From: UMGS1279 sp045534095
Lineage (GTDB): Bacteria; Bacillota; Clostridia; Oscillospirales; Acutalibacteraceae
DNA: 28,511 nt
Assembly: GCA_045534095.1 (NCBI GenBank)
Contig: JAZSJA010000134.1
Span: forward strand, 1-28,511
Direction: 5' to 3'
This document shows, one piece after another, positions 7,306 to 15,367 of this stretch. Each line of letters starts with the position of its first letter. Within the stretch, counting starts at the first letter, position 1. A model generated the notes under the pieces. The model was given only the letters and a program-made list of their open reading frames with translations. It was not told the DNA's origin and did not search any database. The translations under genes and the position numbers were made by a program.

Positions 7306-7324
7306 TGTATAATAACATTATACA
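7306..7324. repeat. Palindrome with a TATAAT on each strand
   Basis: TGTATAAT (7306-7313), AAC, ATTATACA (7317-7324) is a perfect 8-bp inverted repeat with a three-base centre. The right arm supplies the -10 box of the exported-protein gene. Confidence 0.6.
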
Positions 7325-7345
7325 CATATTCTTTGAAAAAGTCTT
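7317..7345 (-). promoter_or_regulatory. Probable promoter of the exported-protein gene
   Basis: On the minus strand a perfect TATAAT (7317-7322) with a weak -35, AAGACT (7340-7345), at 17 bases. Start of transcription near 7310, about 25 bases before the ATG. Confidence 0.5.
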
Positions 7346-7429
7346 TAAATTTTGTTTACAGTTTGATTTCAATTCAATTACAAAATATTACAAACCTGAA
7401 ATATTTTTAATGTTTTTCAACTCTTTTTA

Positions 7430-7458
7430 TTGTATATGTCCAACAAATATGTTATTAT
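7430..7458 (+). promoter_or_regulatory. Sigma-A promoter for the aldo/keto reductase gene
   Basis: TTGTAT (7430-7435), 17-base spacer, TATTAT (7453-7458). Transcription would start near 7465, which places the start codon at 7488 and rules out the in-frame start at 7305. Confidence 0.65.
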
Positions 7459-7487
7459 ATAGAAAAATAAAAAAGGTGGTTAATAAA

Positions 7488-8477
7488 ATGTATATAGCCA
7501 GCGATGATAGATATAATAAAATGAAATATATACGTTGTGGTAAAAGCGGAATTATGTTGCCGAGAATAGCCCTCGGTCTATGGCACAATTTTGGAACTTA
7601 CGATAGTTATGAAAATCAAAAGGAAATGATTTTCACAGCTTTCGATAACGGAATAACCCATTTTGATTTGGCGAATAATTACGGTCCCGAACCTGGAAGT
7701 GCAGAAGAAAATTTTGGTAAAATTCTTAAAAACGATTTAAAACAATATAGGAACGAAATGATTATTTCAACCAAAGCAGGATATTATATGTGGCCCGGTC
7801 CTTACGGAGATTTTGGTTCTAGAAAATATCTGCTTTCCAGTTTAGATGACAGTCTTAAAAGAATGGGGTTGGATTACGTTGATATATTCTATCATCACAG
7901 GCCTGATCCCAATACTCCTCTGGAAGAAACCATGAATGCACTTTCCGATGCCGTTAAAATGGGTAAGGCTATGTATGTTGGACTTTCAAACTACAAAAGC
8001 GAAGAACTGAAAAAAGCGGCTGAAATTCTTAAAGCAAACAATACTCCTCTACTAATTTCCCAACCCTCCTACAGTATGCTTAATCGTTGGATCGAATCCG
8101 ATGGTCTAATTGATACACTTTCATCAGTTGGGGCAGGTTGTATTTGTTTTAGTCCTTTGGCGCAGGGCAAACTTAGCAGTAGGTACTTTGATGGTATCCC
8201 GGAAAACAGTCGTGCGGCGAAAAATCGTTTTCTTCCTAAAGAAAGTATTACTCCGAAGCTTTTAGAAACCCTTAATAAGCTTAATGATATAGCCATAAGC
8301 AGAAACCAAACCTTAGCCCAAATGGCACTAAGTTGGGTATTACGCGATGATAAAGTAACCACCGTTCTTATTGGTGCAAGTTCGGCAAAGCAAATTATCG
8401 AAAATATAGGCTTTATTGATAATTTAGAGTTCACGTCCGAAGAACTTGAAAAAATTGAAGAAATATTAAATGCATAG
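7488..8477 (+). CDS. Aldo/keto reductase (YghZ-like)
   Basis: 329 residues from ATG 7488, with AAAGGTGG at 7472-7479; the frame is open further upstream, but that part lies before the promoter. A cytoplasmic NADPH-dependent oxidoreductase of the aldo/keto reductase superfamily with a TIM barrel. The catalytic tetrad is D60 and Y65 (FDLANNYG), K96 (STKAG) and H137 (YHHRPD). The opening (YIASDDRYNKMKY) and GLWHNFG match the subgroup that includes E. coli YghZ, which reduces L-glyceraldehyde 3-phosphate, and the potassium-channel beta-subunit-like proteins. The end has the usual cofactor-binding region (VLIGASSAKQIIENI). It is a single gene, so the neighbours give no substrate. Family assignment is firm; the physiological substrate is not known. 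Confidence 0.92.
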   Translation: MYIASDDRYNKMKYIRCGKSGIMLPRIALGLWHNFGTYDSYENQKEMIFTAFDNGITHFDLANNYGPEPGSAEENFGKILKNDLKQYRNEMIISTKAGYYMWPGPYGDFGSRKYLLSSLDDSLKRMGLDYVDIFYHHRPDPNTPLEETMNALSDAVKMGKAMYVGLSNYKSEELKKAAEILKANNTPLLISQPSYSMLNRWIESDGLIDTLSSVGAGCICFSPLAQGKLSSRYFDGIPENSRAAKNRFLPKESITPKLLETLNKLNDIAISRNQTLAQMALSWVLRDDKVTTVLIGASSAKQIIENIGFIDNLEFTSEELEKIEEILNA

Positions 8478-8522
8478 AACATAATTTAATAAATTATAAA
8501 CAATTTGTTTTTATGTAATTAA

Positions 8523-8551
8523 TTTTAAAGTATATAATTGTTTTTTATAAT
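8523..8551 (+). promoter_or_regulatory. Tentative promoter for the ABC fusion gene
   Basis: A TATAAT at 8546-8551 with a weak TTTTAA at 8523-8528 (17 bases). A second TATAAT lies at 8533-8538. No clear terminator follows the aldo/keto reductase gene, so read-through from 7465 is also possible. Confidence 0.35.
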
Positions 8552-8584
8552 TGGTAATATTCTACAAAATAGGGAGACTGATTT

Positions 8585-11500
8585 ATGTTAGAACTCAAAA
8601 ATATTAGTAAAGATTATTTAGCGGGTGAAAATACCGTACATGCTCTTAAAGGTATAAGCTTAACTTTTAGAAAAAGTGACTTTGTTTCCATACTGGGTCC
8701 TTCCGGATGCGGTAAAACAACCATGCTTAATATTATTGGTGGTTTAGATAAATACACAGATGGTGATTTAATAATAAATAATCGCTCTACTAAAGGTTAT
8801 AAAAATCGCGATTGGGATGCTTATAGAAATCACTCTGTTGGATTTGTTTTTCAAAGTTACAACTTAATCCCTCACCAAACCGTATTACAAAACGTTGAGC
8901 TAGCCCTCTCCTTATCCGGTGTTTCAAAATCCGAAAGAAGAAAAAGAGCAAAAGAAGCTTTGGAAAAAGTAGGTCTTGGCAATCAGTTTTCTAAAAAACC
9001 GGGCGAAATGTCTGGCGGTCAGATGCAACGTGTTGCTATTGCTCGTGCCATTGTAAACAATCCGGATATTATTTTAGCCGACGAACCCACAAGTACACTA
9101 AATACCGAAACCAGTCTTCAAGTTATGGAAATTTTAAAAGAAATCTCTAAAGATAAACTTGTTATTATGGTAACACACAATCCTGAACTAGCCGAAAAAT
9201 ATTCCACCCGAATTATTAAAATGCTTGATGGTAAAATTACTGACGATTCCAATCCCCTTACCGAGGAAGAAATAAAAAATGAATCTGCCATTGCAGCAGA
9301 ATCGACTGAAGTAAAAAAAGCCAAAAAAAATAAAAAAAATTCCAAACCCTCAATGTCTTTTGCTACATCATTTGGGTTATCTCTTAAAAATCTTTTCACC
9401 AAAAAAGGCAGAACCATTTTAACCTCCTTCGCAGGTAGTATAGGTATTATAGGTATTGCTTTGATTTTTTCCGTTTCACACGGTATGACAACCTACATTG
9501 ATACAGTTCAGGAAGAAACCCTCTCCTCCTACCCTCTTACTTTAGAGGCACAGCACGTGGATATGGGCAGCCTTCTTACAACCTTTATGGGAAAGGCTAC
9601 CTCGGGCAACAAGCACGAAAACGATGCTGTATATCAAAAAGCAATGTTTTATGATTTGGTTAACTCCCTTAATTCTATGAAAACCAATGAAAACGATTTA
9701 AAGGCCTTTAAAAAGTATTTAGAAACTAAGCTTAAAAATGAGCCTGATTCTTCCCTTGATAATGCAATTAACGGAATCCAATACACCTATAACACCGATT
9801 TATTAGTGTACACAAAAAATATTGACGGCGAAATTATACGTTCTGATTCACAAGCGTTACTTCAAGACCTTTTAATAGAACACTTTGGTATGGATTTATC
9901 CTCAATGATGAGTTTTAGTGAGGATATTATGGGTAGCTCTTCATCTTCTACGATGGGCTTTGGTAACAGCGCTGTATTATGGCAAGAACTACTTCCCGCT
10001 AAAGATGGTGGTACCATAAATCCATTGATTGAAAAGCAATACGACCTTATTACCGGTTCCTGGCCAAAAGAATACAATGAAATTGTTTTGGTTGTTGATG
10101 AAAATAACGAAATCGATGATATGACTCTTTATGCCCTTGGTTTAATCTCCAAGGAAGATATTGATGCTTTGGCCGTTGCTGCAAAAAACAAAGAATCTCT
10201 TGATGTAGAACATCAAAAATGGACTTATAAAGAAATTTTAAATATGAAATTCCGTACCATTTTTAATTCTGACTGTTTTAGTTATGACGAAAAAAATGAT
10301 ATATACACCGACCTTCGCAGTACATCTGCCGGTCTTAAATATCTTTATGACAATGGCACCGATTTAAAGGTTTCAGGTATAATTCGTCCAAAAGAGGACG
10401 CCGTTTCCTCTATGATTAAGGGCAAGATTGGATACACAAATAAATTAACAGAATATATCATCAATAATTCTAAAAAAAGTGATGCAGTTAAAGCACAGCT
10501 TGATAATCCCGCCAAGGATATTTTCACAGGCCTTCCCTTTAAAGAAAATACAGGAAATTTAACCAAAGAAGAAAAAGCTAGCGAATTTAAATCTTACGTA
10601 GAGAAATTAAATCCAAAAGAAAAAGCAGAAACCTACGTAAAAATAATGTCCATCCCTTCTAACGAACAACTTACCGCTACTGTTGACGGAATAATCAGCC
10701 AAACTTCTTCCAAAGATGTTAATGAAATTCTAAAAACAATTTTGATTTCCAAAATGAATATGAGCGAAAAAGAGGTTGAGGGTTATATTTCCAAATTACC
10801 CAAAGATGACATTGAAGAAATGTTTAAAGCTATCGTTACCGAACAGGTTAAGCTTGAATACGCTACCGCCGTTCAAACTCAACTCCAATCACTAAGTGAA
10901 GAGCAATCCGTTCAAGCATTGGAAATGGCAATGAAAACTTTTTCAACCGAGCAGTTTGTATCCTTCTATGATGAGGTTTTGGAATTTTCTGAGACTACCT
11001 ACGAAAAAAATCTTAAAGAGTTGGGTTGTGTTGATTTAGAAAATCCCGCAACAATAAACCTTTATGCCTCTTCTTTTGAAAACAAAGATATTATCGAAGA
11101 TGCTATTAAAAATTATAATTCCGATGTTGATGAGTTAGAAAAAATCACATATACCGACTATTTTGGTATTATGATGTCCTCTATTACAACAATAATCAAT
11201 GCAATTACTTATGTTTTAATTGCTTTTGTTGCTGTATCTTTAATAGTTTCATCCATTATGATTGGTGTTATCACTTTAATATCCGTTCAAGAAAGAACAA
11301 AGGAAATTGGTATTTTACGTGCTATCGGTGCATCAAAAAGAAACGTTTCCAGTATGTTTAACGCCGAAACAGTTATAATTGGATTCACCTCAGGCACATT
11401 AGGTGTTATTGTCACTTACCTGCTTTGCATACCCATAAATATAATTTTACAACACCTTACCGGTATTGCAAACCTTAAAGCAATTTTACCCTTACCAATT

Positions 11501-11608
11501 GCATTTGTGCTTATTGTTATTAGTGTAATTTTAACCTTGTTCGCCGGAATTATACCATCAAGAAGTGCAGCTAAAAAAGATCCGGTTGTTGCGCTGAGAA
11601 CAGAATAA
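8585..11608 (+). CDS. MacB-like ABC transporter, ATPase and FtsX permease fused
   Basis: 1007 residues. The N-terminal ATPase (about 1-220) has Walker A GPSGCGKTT (38-46), Q-loop Q90, signature SGGQMQR (143-149), Walker B IILADEPTS (162-170) and H-loop H198. A lysine-rich linker (about 240-256) leads to the first membrane segment (about 276-298), an extracytoplasmic domain of about 560 residues, and three further segments (about 872-898, 926-952, 967-991) in an FtsX domain with the characteristic QERTKEIGILRAIGASK (902-918). This is the type VII (MacB/LolCDE/BceAB-like) layout: it works on substrates at the outer face of the membrane, such as peptides, lipoproteins or wall enzymes, rather than moving them through a pore. 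The D-loop reads TLNTE where the family usually has ALD-E, so its Asp is Asn. ATG 8585 follows AGGGAG. No two-component system is adjacent, so a BceAB-type role is not supported. Confidence 0.92.
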   Translation: MLELKNISKDYLAGENTVHALKGISLTFRKSDFVSILGPSGCGKTTMLNIIGGLDKYTDGDLIINNRSTKGYKNRDWDAYRNHSVGFVFQSYNLIPHQTVLQNVELALSLSGVSKSERRKRAKEALEKVGLGNQFSKKPGEMSGGQMQRVAIARAIVNNPDIILADEPTSTLNTETSLQVMEILKEISKDKLVIMVTHNPELAEKYSTRIIKMLDGKITDDSNPLTEEEIKNESAIAAESTEVKKAKKNKKNSKPSMSFATSFGLSLKNLFTKKGRTILTSFAGSIGIIGIALIFSVSHGMTTYIDTVQEETLSSYPLTLEAQHVDMGSLLTTFMGKATSGNKHENDAVYQKAMFYDLVNSLNSMKTNENDLKAFKKYLETKLKNEPDSSLDNAINGIQYTYNTDLLVYTKNIDGEIIRSDSQALLQDLLIEHFGMDLSSMMSFSEDIMGSSSSSTMGFGNSAVLWQELLPAKDGGTINPLIEKQYDLITGSWPKEYNEIVLVVDENNEIDDMTLYALGLISKEDIDALAVAAKNKESLDVEHQKWTYKEILNMKFRTIFNSDCFSYDEKNDIYTDLRSTSAGLKYLYDNGTDLKVSGIIRPKEDAVSSMIKGKIGYTNKLTEYIINNSKKSDAVKAQLDNPAKDIFTGLPFKENTGNLTKEEKASEFKSYVEKLNPKEKAETYVKIMSIPSNEQLTATVDGIISQTSSKDVNEILKTILISKMNMSEKEVEGYISKLPKDDIEEMFKAIVTEQVKLEYATAVQTQLQSLSEEQSVQALEMAMKTFSTEQFVSFYDEVLEFSETTYEKNLKELGCVDLENPATINLYASSFENKDIIEDAIKNYNSDVDELEKITYTDYFGIMMSSITTIINAITYVLIAFVAVSLIVSSIMIGVITLISVQERTKEIGILRAIGASKRNVSSMFNAETVIIGFTSGTLGVIVTYLLCIPINIILQHLTGIANLKAILPLPIAFVLIVISVILTLFAGIIPSRSAAKKDPVVALRTE

Positions 11609-11651
11609 TATATAAATATTTGATTATTTTACAATCTGTTACAAAAAACAC

Positions 11652-11680
11652 TAGACATTTTAGATTTAATGCTGTATAAT
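11652..11680 (+). promoter_or_regulatory. Sigma-A promoter for the lipoprotein gene
   Basis: TAGACA (11652-11657), 17-base spacer, perfect TATAAT (11675-11680). Transcription would start near 11687. Confidence 0.75.
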
Positions 11681-11699
11681 AATATAAATGTTTATTTTT

Positions 11700-11705
11700 A
11701 GGAGG
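11700..11705 (+). promoter_or_regulatory. Ribosome site that decides the start at 11718
   Basis: AGGAGG lies 12 bases before ATG 11718. The in-frame ATG at 11688 is upstream of it and would place this site inside the gene. Confidence 0.75.
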
Positions 11706-11717
11706 ATTTTAAATCTT

Positions 11718-12869
11718 ATGAAAACCTTAACAAAAATTCTTTCTGCCGTTTTGGTATGCTGTATGTTATTCTCTCTTTGTGCTTGCCACGGTAAGGATGA
11801 AACCGCATTAACTATAGAAGGCGAAAAAATCACTTCCGCACTCTATCTAAAGGCTCTCATTGACTGCGATTCTGAGGCAAGAAGCATTGTTGAAAAACAA
11901 ATTACCGAAGCCGAAAAAGATAATGAACAAAAAACTGATCTAAGCAAACTCGATTATTACGCACAATCAATTGATGGTGTTAAATTTACCGACTATGTAA
12001 AAAATAAAGCAATCGACCGTTGCAAGGAGTACATTTTCTATAAAAAGTTAATGGAAGACGGTACCTTAAAGTTTGAAAAAGATGAAAAAGCCGGTACCGA
12101 TGAGCTTGAGAACGTTAATTTTTATGCTGAATATTATTGGGCTAACAATTTAGACTCATTCCTCTATGAGCCTAACGGTGTTTATTACGAAACATACGAA
12201 AAAGCCTATTTGTATTCATACTGTTCACAAAAATACTTCGATTTCCTCTACAAAGAGGGCGGTGAAAAGGAAGTTCCTCAAAAAGAAATCAAATCTTATA
12301 TGCTTGAGAACTATGCACTTGCATACGCTTTAACTGCTGAATACAAAGAGAATTCTACCGATGATGATAAAGCTGAACTCAAGAAAAAACTTGAAGGTTA
12401 TGCAAAAAGAATTAAAGATGGCGAAGAGTTTGAGAAAATCTATTTAGAGCATACCGGTTCTAAAGCTGAGGACCACAAGCATGAAGAAAATGCAGACGGA
12501 CCTAAATTACAACACACTTCTCTCTTAGCCAATTCTGAAATTGAGTCTCAGTATTCAAATCCCGACTTCGACGATGTTTATGATTTGAAAATTGGTGAAA
12601 CAGTAATTGTTGAAAATGAAGCCAAAACCGGTCTTACCCTTTACGTTAAGGTTGATATCGGTGATGACAAATACTATCTCACCAACCTTACCGATGAAAT
12701 CCTTGTTTTAACCAAAGAGGATGAATTCCAAAAATCTGTTGATGAAAAAATCAAAGATTATAAGGTAGAGAAAAACGATTATGCTATTGATCGTTTTGAA
12801 CTTGAGGATATAAGCTATACCGAGTTACAAAACGCTTATGCTGCTTATAGCGCACAACAACAGTACTAA
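11718..12869 (+). CDS. Lipoprotein, possibly PrsA/SurA-like foldase
   Basis: 383 residues from ATG 11718. A lipoprotein signal ends in the lipobox LCAC (20-23), so Cys23 would carry the lipid and the protein sits on the outer face of the membrane. After it, TIEGEKITSALYLKALI resembles the start of SurA/PrsA-type chaperones, and the rest is charged and largely helical (about 35-290). I do not see a clear parvulin (rotamase) domain; a His-rich patch (DHKHEE) lies near residue 255. It ends QQQY. It has its own promoter and terminator and follows the ABC fusion by 109 bases, so the two may be functionally linked, but nothing proves it. Lipoprotein status is well supported, the foldase role is a guess from the N-terminus, and a different extracytoplasmic role is possible. 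Confidence 0.85.
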   Translation: MKTLTKILSAVLVCCMLFSLCACHGKDETALTIEGEKITSALYLKALIDCDSEARSIVEKQITEAEKDNEQKTDLSKLDYYAQSIDGVKFTDYVKNKAIDRCKEYIFYKKLMEDGTLKFEKDEKAGTDELENVNFYAEYYWANNLDSFLYEPNGVYYETYEKAYLYSYCSQKYFDFLYKEGGEKEVPQKEIKSYMLENYALAYALTAEYKENSTDDDKAELKKKLEGYAKRIKDGEEFEKIYLEHTGSKAEDHKHEENADGPKLQHTSLLANSEIESQYSNPDFDDVYDLKIGETVIVENEAKTGLTLYVKVDIGDDKYYLTNLTDEILVLTKEDEFQKSVDEKIKDYKVEKNDYAIDRFELEDISYTELQNAYAAYSAQQQY

Positions 12870-12880
12870 TTGAAATATCA

Positions 12881-12913
12881 CAACCCTCTTGGTATACAAG
12901 AGGGTTGTTTCTT
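12881..12913 (+). terminator. Terminator of the lipoprotein gene
   Basis: CAACCCTCTTG (12881-12891), loop GTATA, CAAGAGGGTTG (12897-12907), then TTTCTT. A perfect 11-bp stem that faces right. The minus-strand gene from the other side may also use it, but lacks a good T run there. Confidence 0.9.
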
Positions 12914-12951
12914 ATTAATAAGCGATTAAAAACAAACGACTAAACAGTTCA

Positions 12952-13947
12952 CTAAGATAAATCTATAATTTCTGTACCTCTGTAATAAGCGGAAATTATC
13001 TCTTTATAGTTACTTCCTTGTTGTGCCATATAATTTGCTCCATATTGACTCATACCTACCCCATGTCCATAACCACTTACCGAAAAAACAAAATTCCCAT
13101 CTTTAAATACAAGGTCAAAAGCTGCCGATTTTAAATCAAAGACCTCTCGTATTTCGGCACCACTAAAATTCCTATTACACAGTTTAATGCTAAGAACCGT
13201 ACCTGATTCGCTTTTTTGAGTTTCACCAATAAATTTATTATATTCGGTTTCAGGAGCTACTCCAAGAACAGATAATTTTGTTGCGAAATCATCCGGTGAT
13301 ATTACAACCTCGCTATAAAATTCAGGACATAGCAAATCCCCCACACTATTTTCAGATTGCAAATATGGGTAATCGGTACCCCAAACGTTTTTTGCTGTTT
13401 CAGTTTTACCGGATGAAATACTGTGATAAGCGGATAAAATTGGTTCGTTATTATAAACAATCAATTTATTTTTTACTTCTTCAACTGCAACTTCAACCTT
13501 TTTTTCATATTCCTCAAAATTATCCCCCCATTTAATTTTTCTATCATCTAAGTTCAGATACCTTTGATCAATCTTCGAGTCATTAGTTAAATCATAATCA
13601 TTATTATTTTCCCCTTTTTGTTGATGCTTGCGATATGCATAAGTAAATGCCGCAAGCGCTTGGGCTTTCAGTGCCTCAACATTATTCTCTGCCGCCATCT
13701 CAGCAGCAACTACTCCAACTATGTATTCTTTAACTTCTAAGGCTATGGTTTTCTTTTCTTCAGTTATATATAGATTTATTTTATTCAGCCTTTTTAGCTC
13801 GGTTTCATAAATGCTTTTATCCTCTGGTTGGCTTGTCCTATTGTCTTGGTTAAATATAGATATTTTATTCTCATCCACAGCCATAAGAGGTATTAGTAAA
13901 AAAGATAATATCATGGTTAAAACTATAATTAAATACATATTTTTCAT
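12952..13947 (-). CDS. spoIID: SpoIID/LytB-domain protein (stage II sporulation protein D-like)
   Basis: 331 residues with one N-terminal membrane segment (about 4-23); the rest lies outside the cytoplasm. SpoIID is a lytic transglycosylase that, with SpoIIM and SpoIIP, trims septal peptidoglycan so the mother cell can engulf the forespore. Visible motifs are EYIVGVVAAEM with the catalytic-type Glu83, EALKAQALAAFTYAYR (91-106), the AYHSISSGKTE block (173-183) and GYGHGVGMSQYGA (292-304). At position 101 a Phe replaces the Arg usual in ALKAQAxAARTYA. ATG with AGGAGG upstream. It is a lone gene, with no spoIIM or spoIIP nearby, and I could not find a clear sigma-E promoter. It may be SpoIID itself or one of the SpoIID/LytB paralogues that many Clostridia carry. 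Confidence 0.85.
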   Translation of the reverse strand: MKNMYLIIVLTMILSFLLIPLMAVDENKISIFNQDNRTSQPEDKSIYETELKRLNKINLYITEEKKTIALEVKEYIVGVVAAEMAAENNVEALKAQALAAFTYAYRKHQQKGENNNDYDLTNDSKIDQRYLNLDDRKIKWGDNFEEYEKKVEVAVEEVKNKLIVYNNEPILSAYHSISSGKTETAKNVWGTDYPYLQSENSVGDLLCPEFYSEVVISPDDFATKLSVLGVAPETEYNKFIGETQKSESGTVLSIKLCNRNFSGAEIREVFDLKSAAFDLVFKDGNFVFSVSGYGHGVGMSQYGANYMAQQGSNYKEIISAYYRGTEIIDLS

Positions 13948-14016
13948 AAAATTCCTCCTGTTTTAATATTCAATTAAACTTTACGCTCAAATACTAAAAA
14001 TTATTACTTATTTGTG

Positions 14017-14045
14017 TTGACTATTTTGAAAATTCATAGTAAAAT
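14017..14045 (+). promoter_or_regulatory. Sigma-A promoter for DUF1015-galE
   Basis: TTGACT (14017-14022), 17-base spacer, TAAAAT (14040-14045). Start of transcription near 14052, which leaves a short leader before ATG 14081. Confidence 0.75.
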
Positions 14046-14065
14046 AAATTGGTAATATTACTATG

Positions 14066-14074
14066 AAAAGGAGA
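14066..14074 (+). promoter_or_regulatory. Ribosome site that decides the start at 14081
   Basis: AAAAGGAGA precedes ATG 14081 by six bases. The in-frame ATG at 14063 overlaps this site and has no ribosome site of its own. Confidence 0.75.
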
Positions 14075-14080
14075 ATATTT

Positions 14081-15346
14081 ATGGCTATTGTAAAACCTTT
14101 TAAAGGTCTTAGATTTCAAGAATCTGCCGGCCCAATTTCGGAATTAGTTTGCCCACCTTACGATATTATAAGCGAAGAACAACGACAAGCTTTTCTGAAA
14201 ACTAATGAACACAACGTTATTCGTTTAGAGTTACCTAAAGAGGGTGACGATATTTACAAAAAAGCCGGAGAAATTTTAAATTCCTGGTTAGAAAACAACG
14301 TTGTTGCCACCGAAGATTCTGACAAATTTTATATTTATGAAGAAGAATTTGAGGTTGACGGCATTCGCAAGAAATTCAAAGGTGTTATTGCCAGAGTAAA
14401 ATTAACCGAATTTAGCGAAGGTGTTGTTATCCCTCATGAAAATACACTTTCTGCCGCCAAGGAAGATAGATTTAATCTTATGTGTGCAACAGGTTGCAAC
14501 TTTAGCCAAGTATATTGCTTGTTTGAAGACAAAAATAAACAAATCACCGACCTGCTGGATACTGTTAACAATTCAGCTGCTATTAACCAACTTACTGATA
14601 AAGAAGGTGTCACCCATCGTCTTTGGACCCTTGAAGCCGACTGCGGCTTAACCGAATTATTTGCAGATAAATGCCTATACATTGCCGATGGTCACCATCG
14701 CTATGAAACAGCTTTACGTTATCGTCAATACGCACGCGACAACGGTGCCAAAGAGGATGCTGCCAGCGAATATGTAATGATGATGCTCGTACCTATGGAA
14801 AGTGATGGACTTGTTGTTTTCCCCACCCACCGTATCGTTCACTCTTTAGAGACCTTTGATGCAAGACAAATGCTTATAGATGCAAGGGAATATTTCCACG
14901 TTGGTGAAATTTCTTCCTATTCTAGTTTAGAAAAGAATTTAAAAACCGAATATAATTCAGGAAAAATTTCTTTTGGTGCTTTTTGTGAGGGCAGATATTA
15001 TTTACTTACCTTAAAAAGCAATCCTACTTTAAGCGAAATTTTGCCAGAGCTTCACGAAACATTAAGAACTCTTGACGTTTCTGTTCTGCACAGCCTTATC
15101 CTAGAGAAGCTTTTGGGTATAGATAAAGAAAATATGGCAAAGCAAATAAACCTTAAATATACTCGCGATGCCGATGAAGCTGTAGAAGCCGTTCAAAACG
15201 GTTCTGCTAACTGTGCATTTTTCCTTAATCCTACCCGTGTTGAGCAAATTGCTGCCGTAGGTAGTGCAGGACAAAAAATGCCTCAAAAATCCACATATTT
15301 TTATCCAAAACTCATCACCGGTTTGGTTATGAATAAATTTAAATAA
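14081..15346 (+). CDS. DUF1015 family protein
   Basis: 421 residues, soluble and cytoplasmic, close to the usual family length. Hallmarks are VKPFKGLRF at the start, CPPYDII (24-30), an HENT...KEDR block (119-130), IADGHHRYETALRY (201-214) and QKSTYFYPKL near the end. The family is widespread in anaerobes and is sometimes annotated as ParB/SpoOJ-like because of a distant fold resemblance; I do not know an established function for this branch. The conserved His and Asp residues suggest an enzyme. It has a good promoter and lies 21 bases before galE with no terminator between, so the two are probably co-transcribed. The family call is firm; the function is open. Confidence 0.9.
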   Translation: MAIVKPFKGLRFQESAGPISELVCPPYDIISEEQRQAFLKTNEHNVIRLELPKEGDDIYKKAGEILNSWLENNVVATEDSDKFYIYEEEFEVDGIRKKFKGVIARVKLTEFSEGVVIPHENTLSAAKEDRFNLMCATGCNFSQVYCLFEDKNKQITDLLDTVNNSAAINQLTDKEGVTHRLWTLEADCGLTELFADKCLYIADGHHRYETALRYRQYARDNGAKEDAASEYVMMMLVPMESDGLVVFPTHRIVHSLETFDARQMLIDAREYFHVGEISSYSSLEKNLKTEYNSGKISFGAFCEGRYYLLTLKSNPTLSEILPELHETLRTLDVSVLHSLILEKLLGIDKENMAKQINLKYTRDADEAVEAVQNGSANCAFFLNPTRVEQIAAVGSAGQKMPQKSTYFYPKLITGLVMNKFK

Positions 15347-15367
15347 TACGGAAAGGATGCTCTTTGT

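Noticed and set aside
8069..8482. 137-codon minus-strand frame over the end of the aldo/keto reductase gene
   Set aside because: It is antisense to a well-conserved enzyme and has no ribosome site or promoter.
8481..8510. Possible terminator after the aldo/keto reductase gene
   Set aside because: The only inverted repeat there (ATAATTT with AAATTAT) is made of A and T alone and has no proper T run.
13948..14062. Sigma-E promoter for the spoIID-like gene
   Set aside because: I could not find a convincing sigma-E -35 and -10 pair at proper spacing in the 115-base gap, so none is listed.
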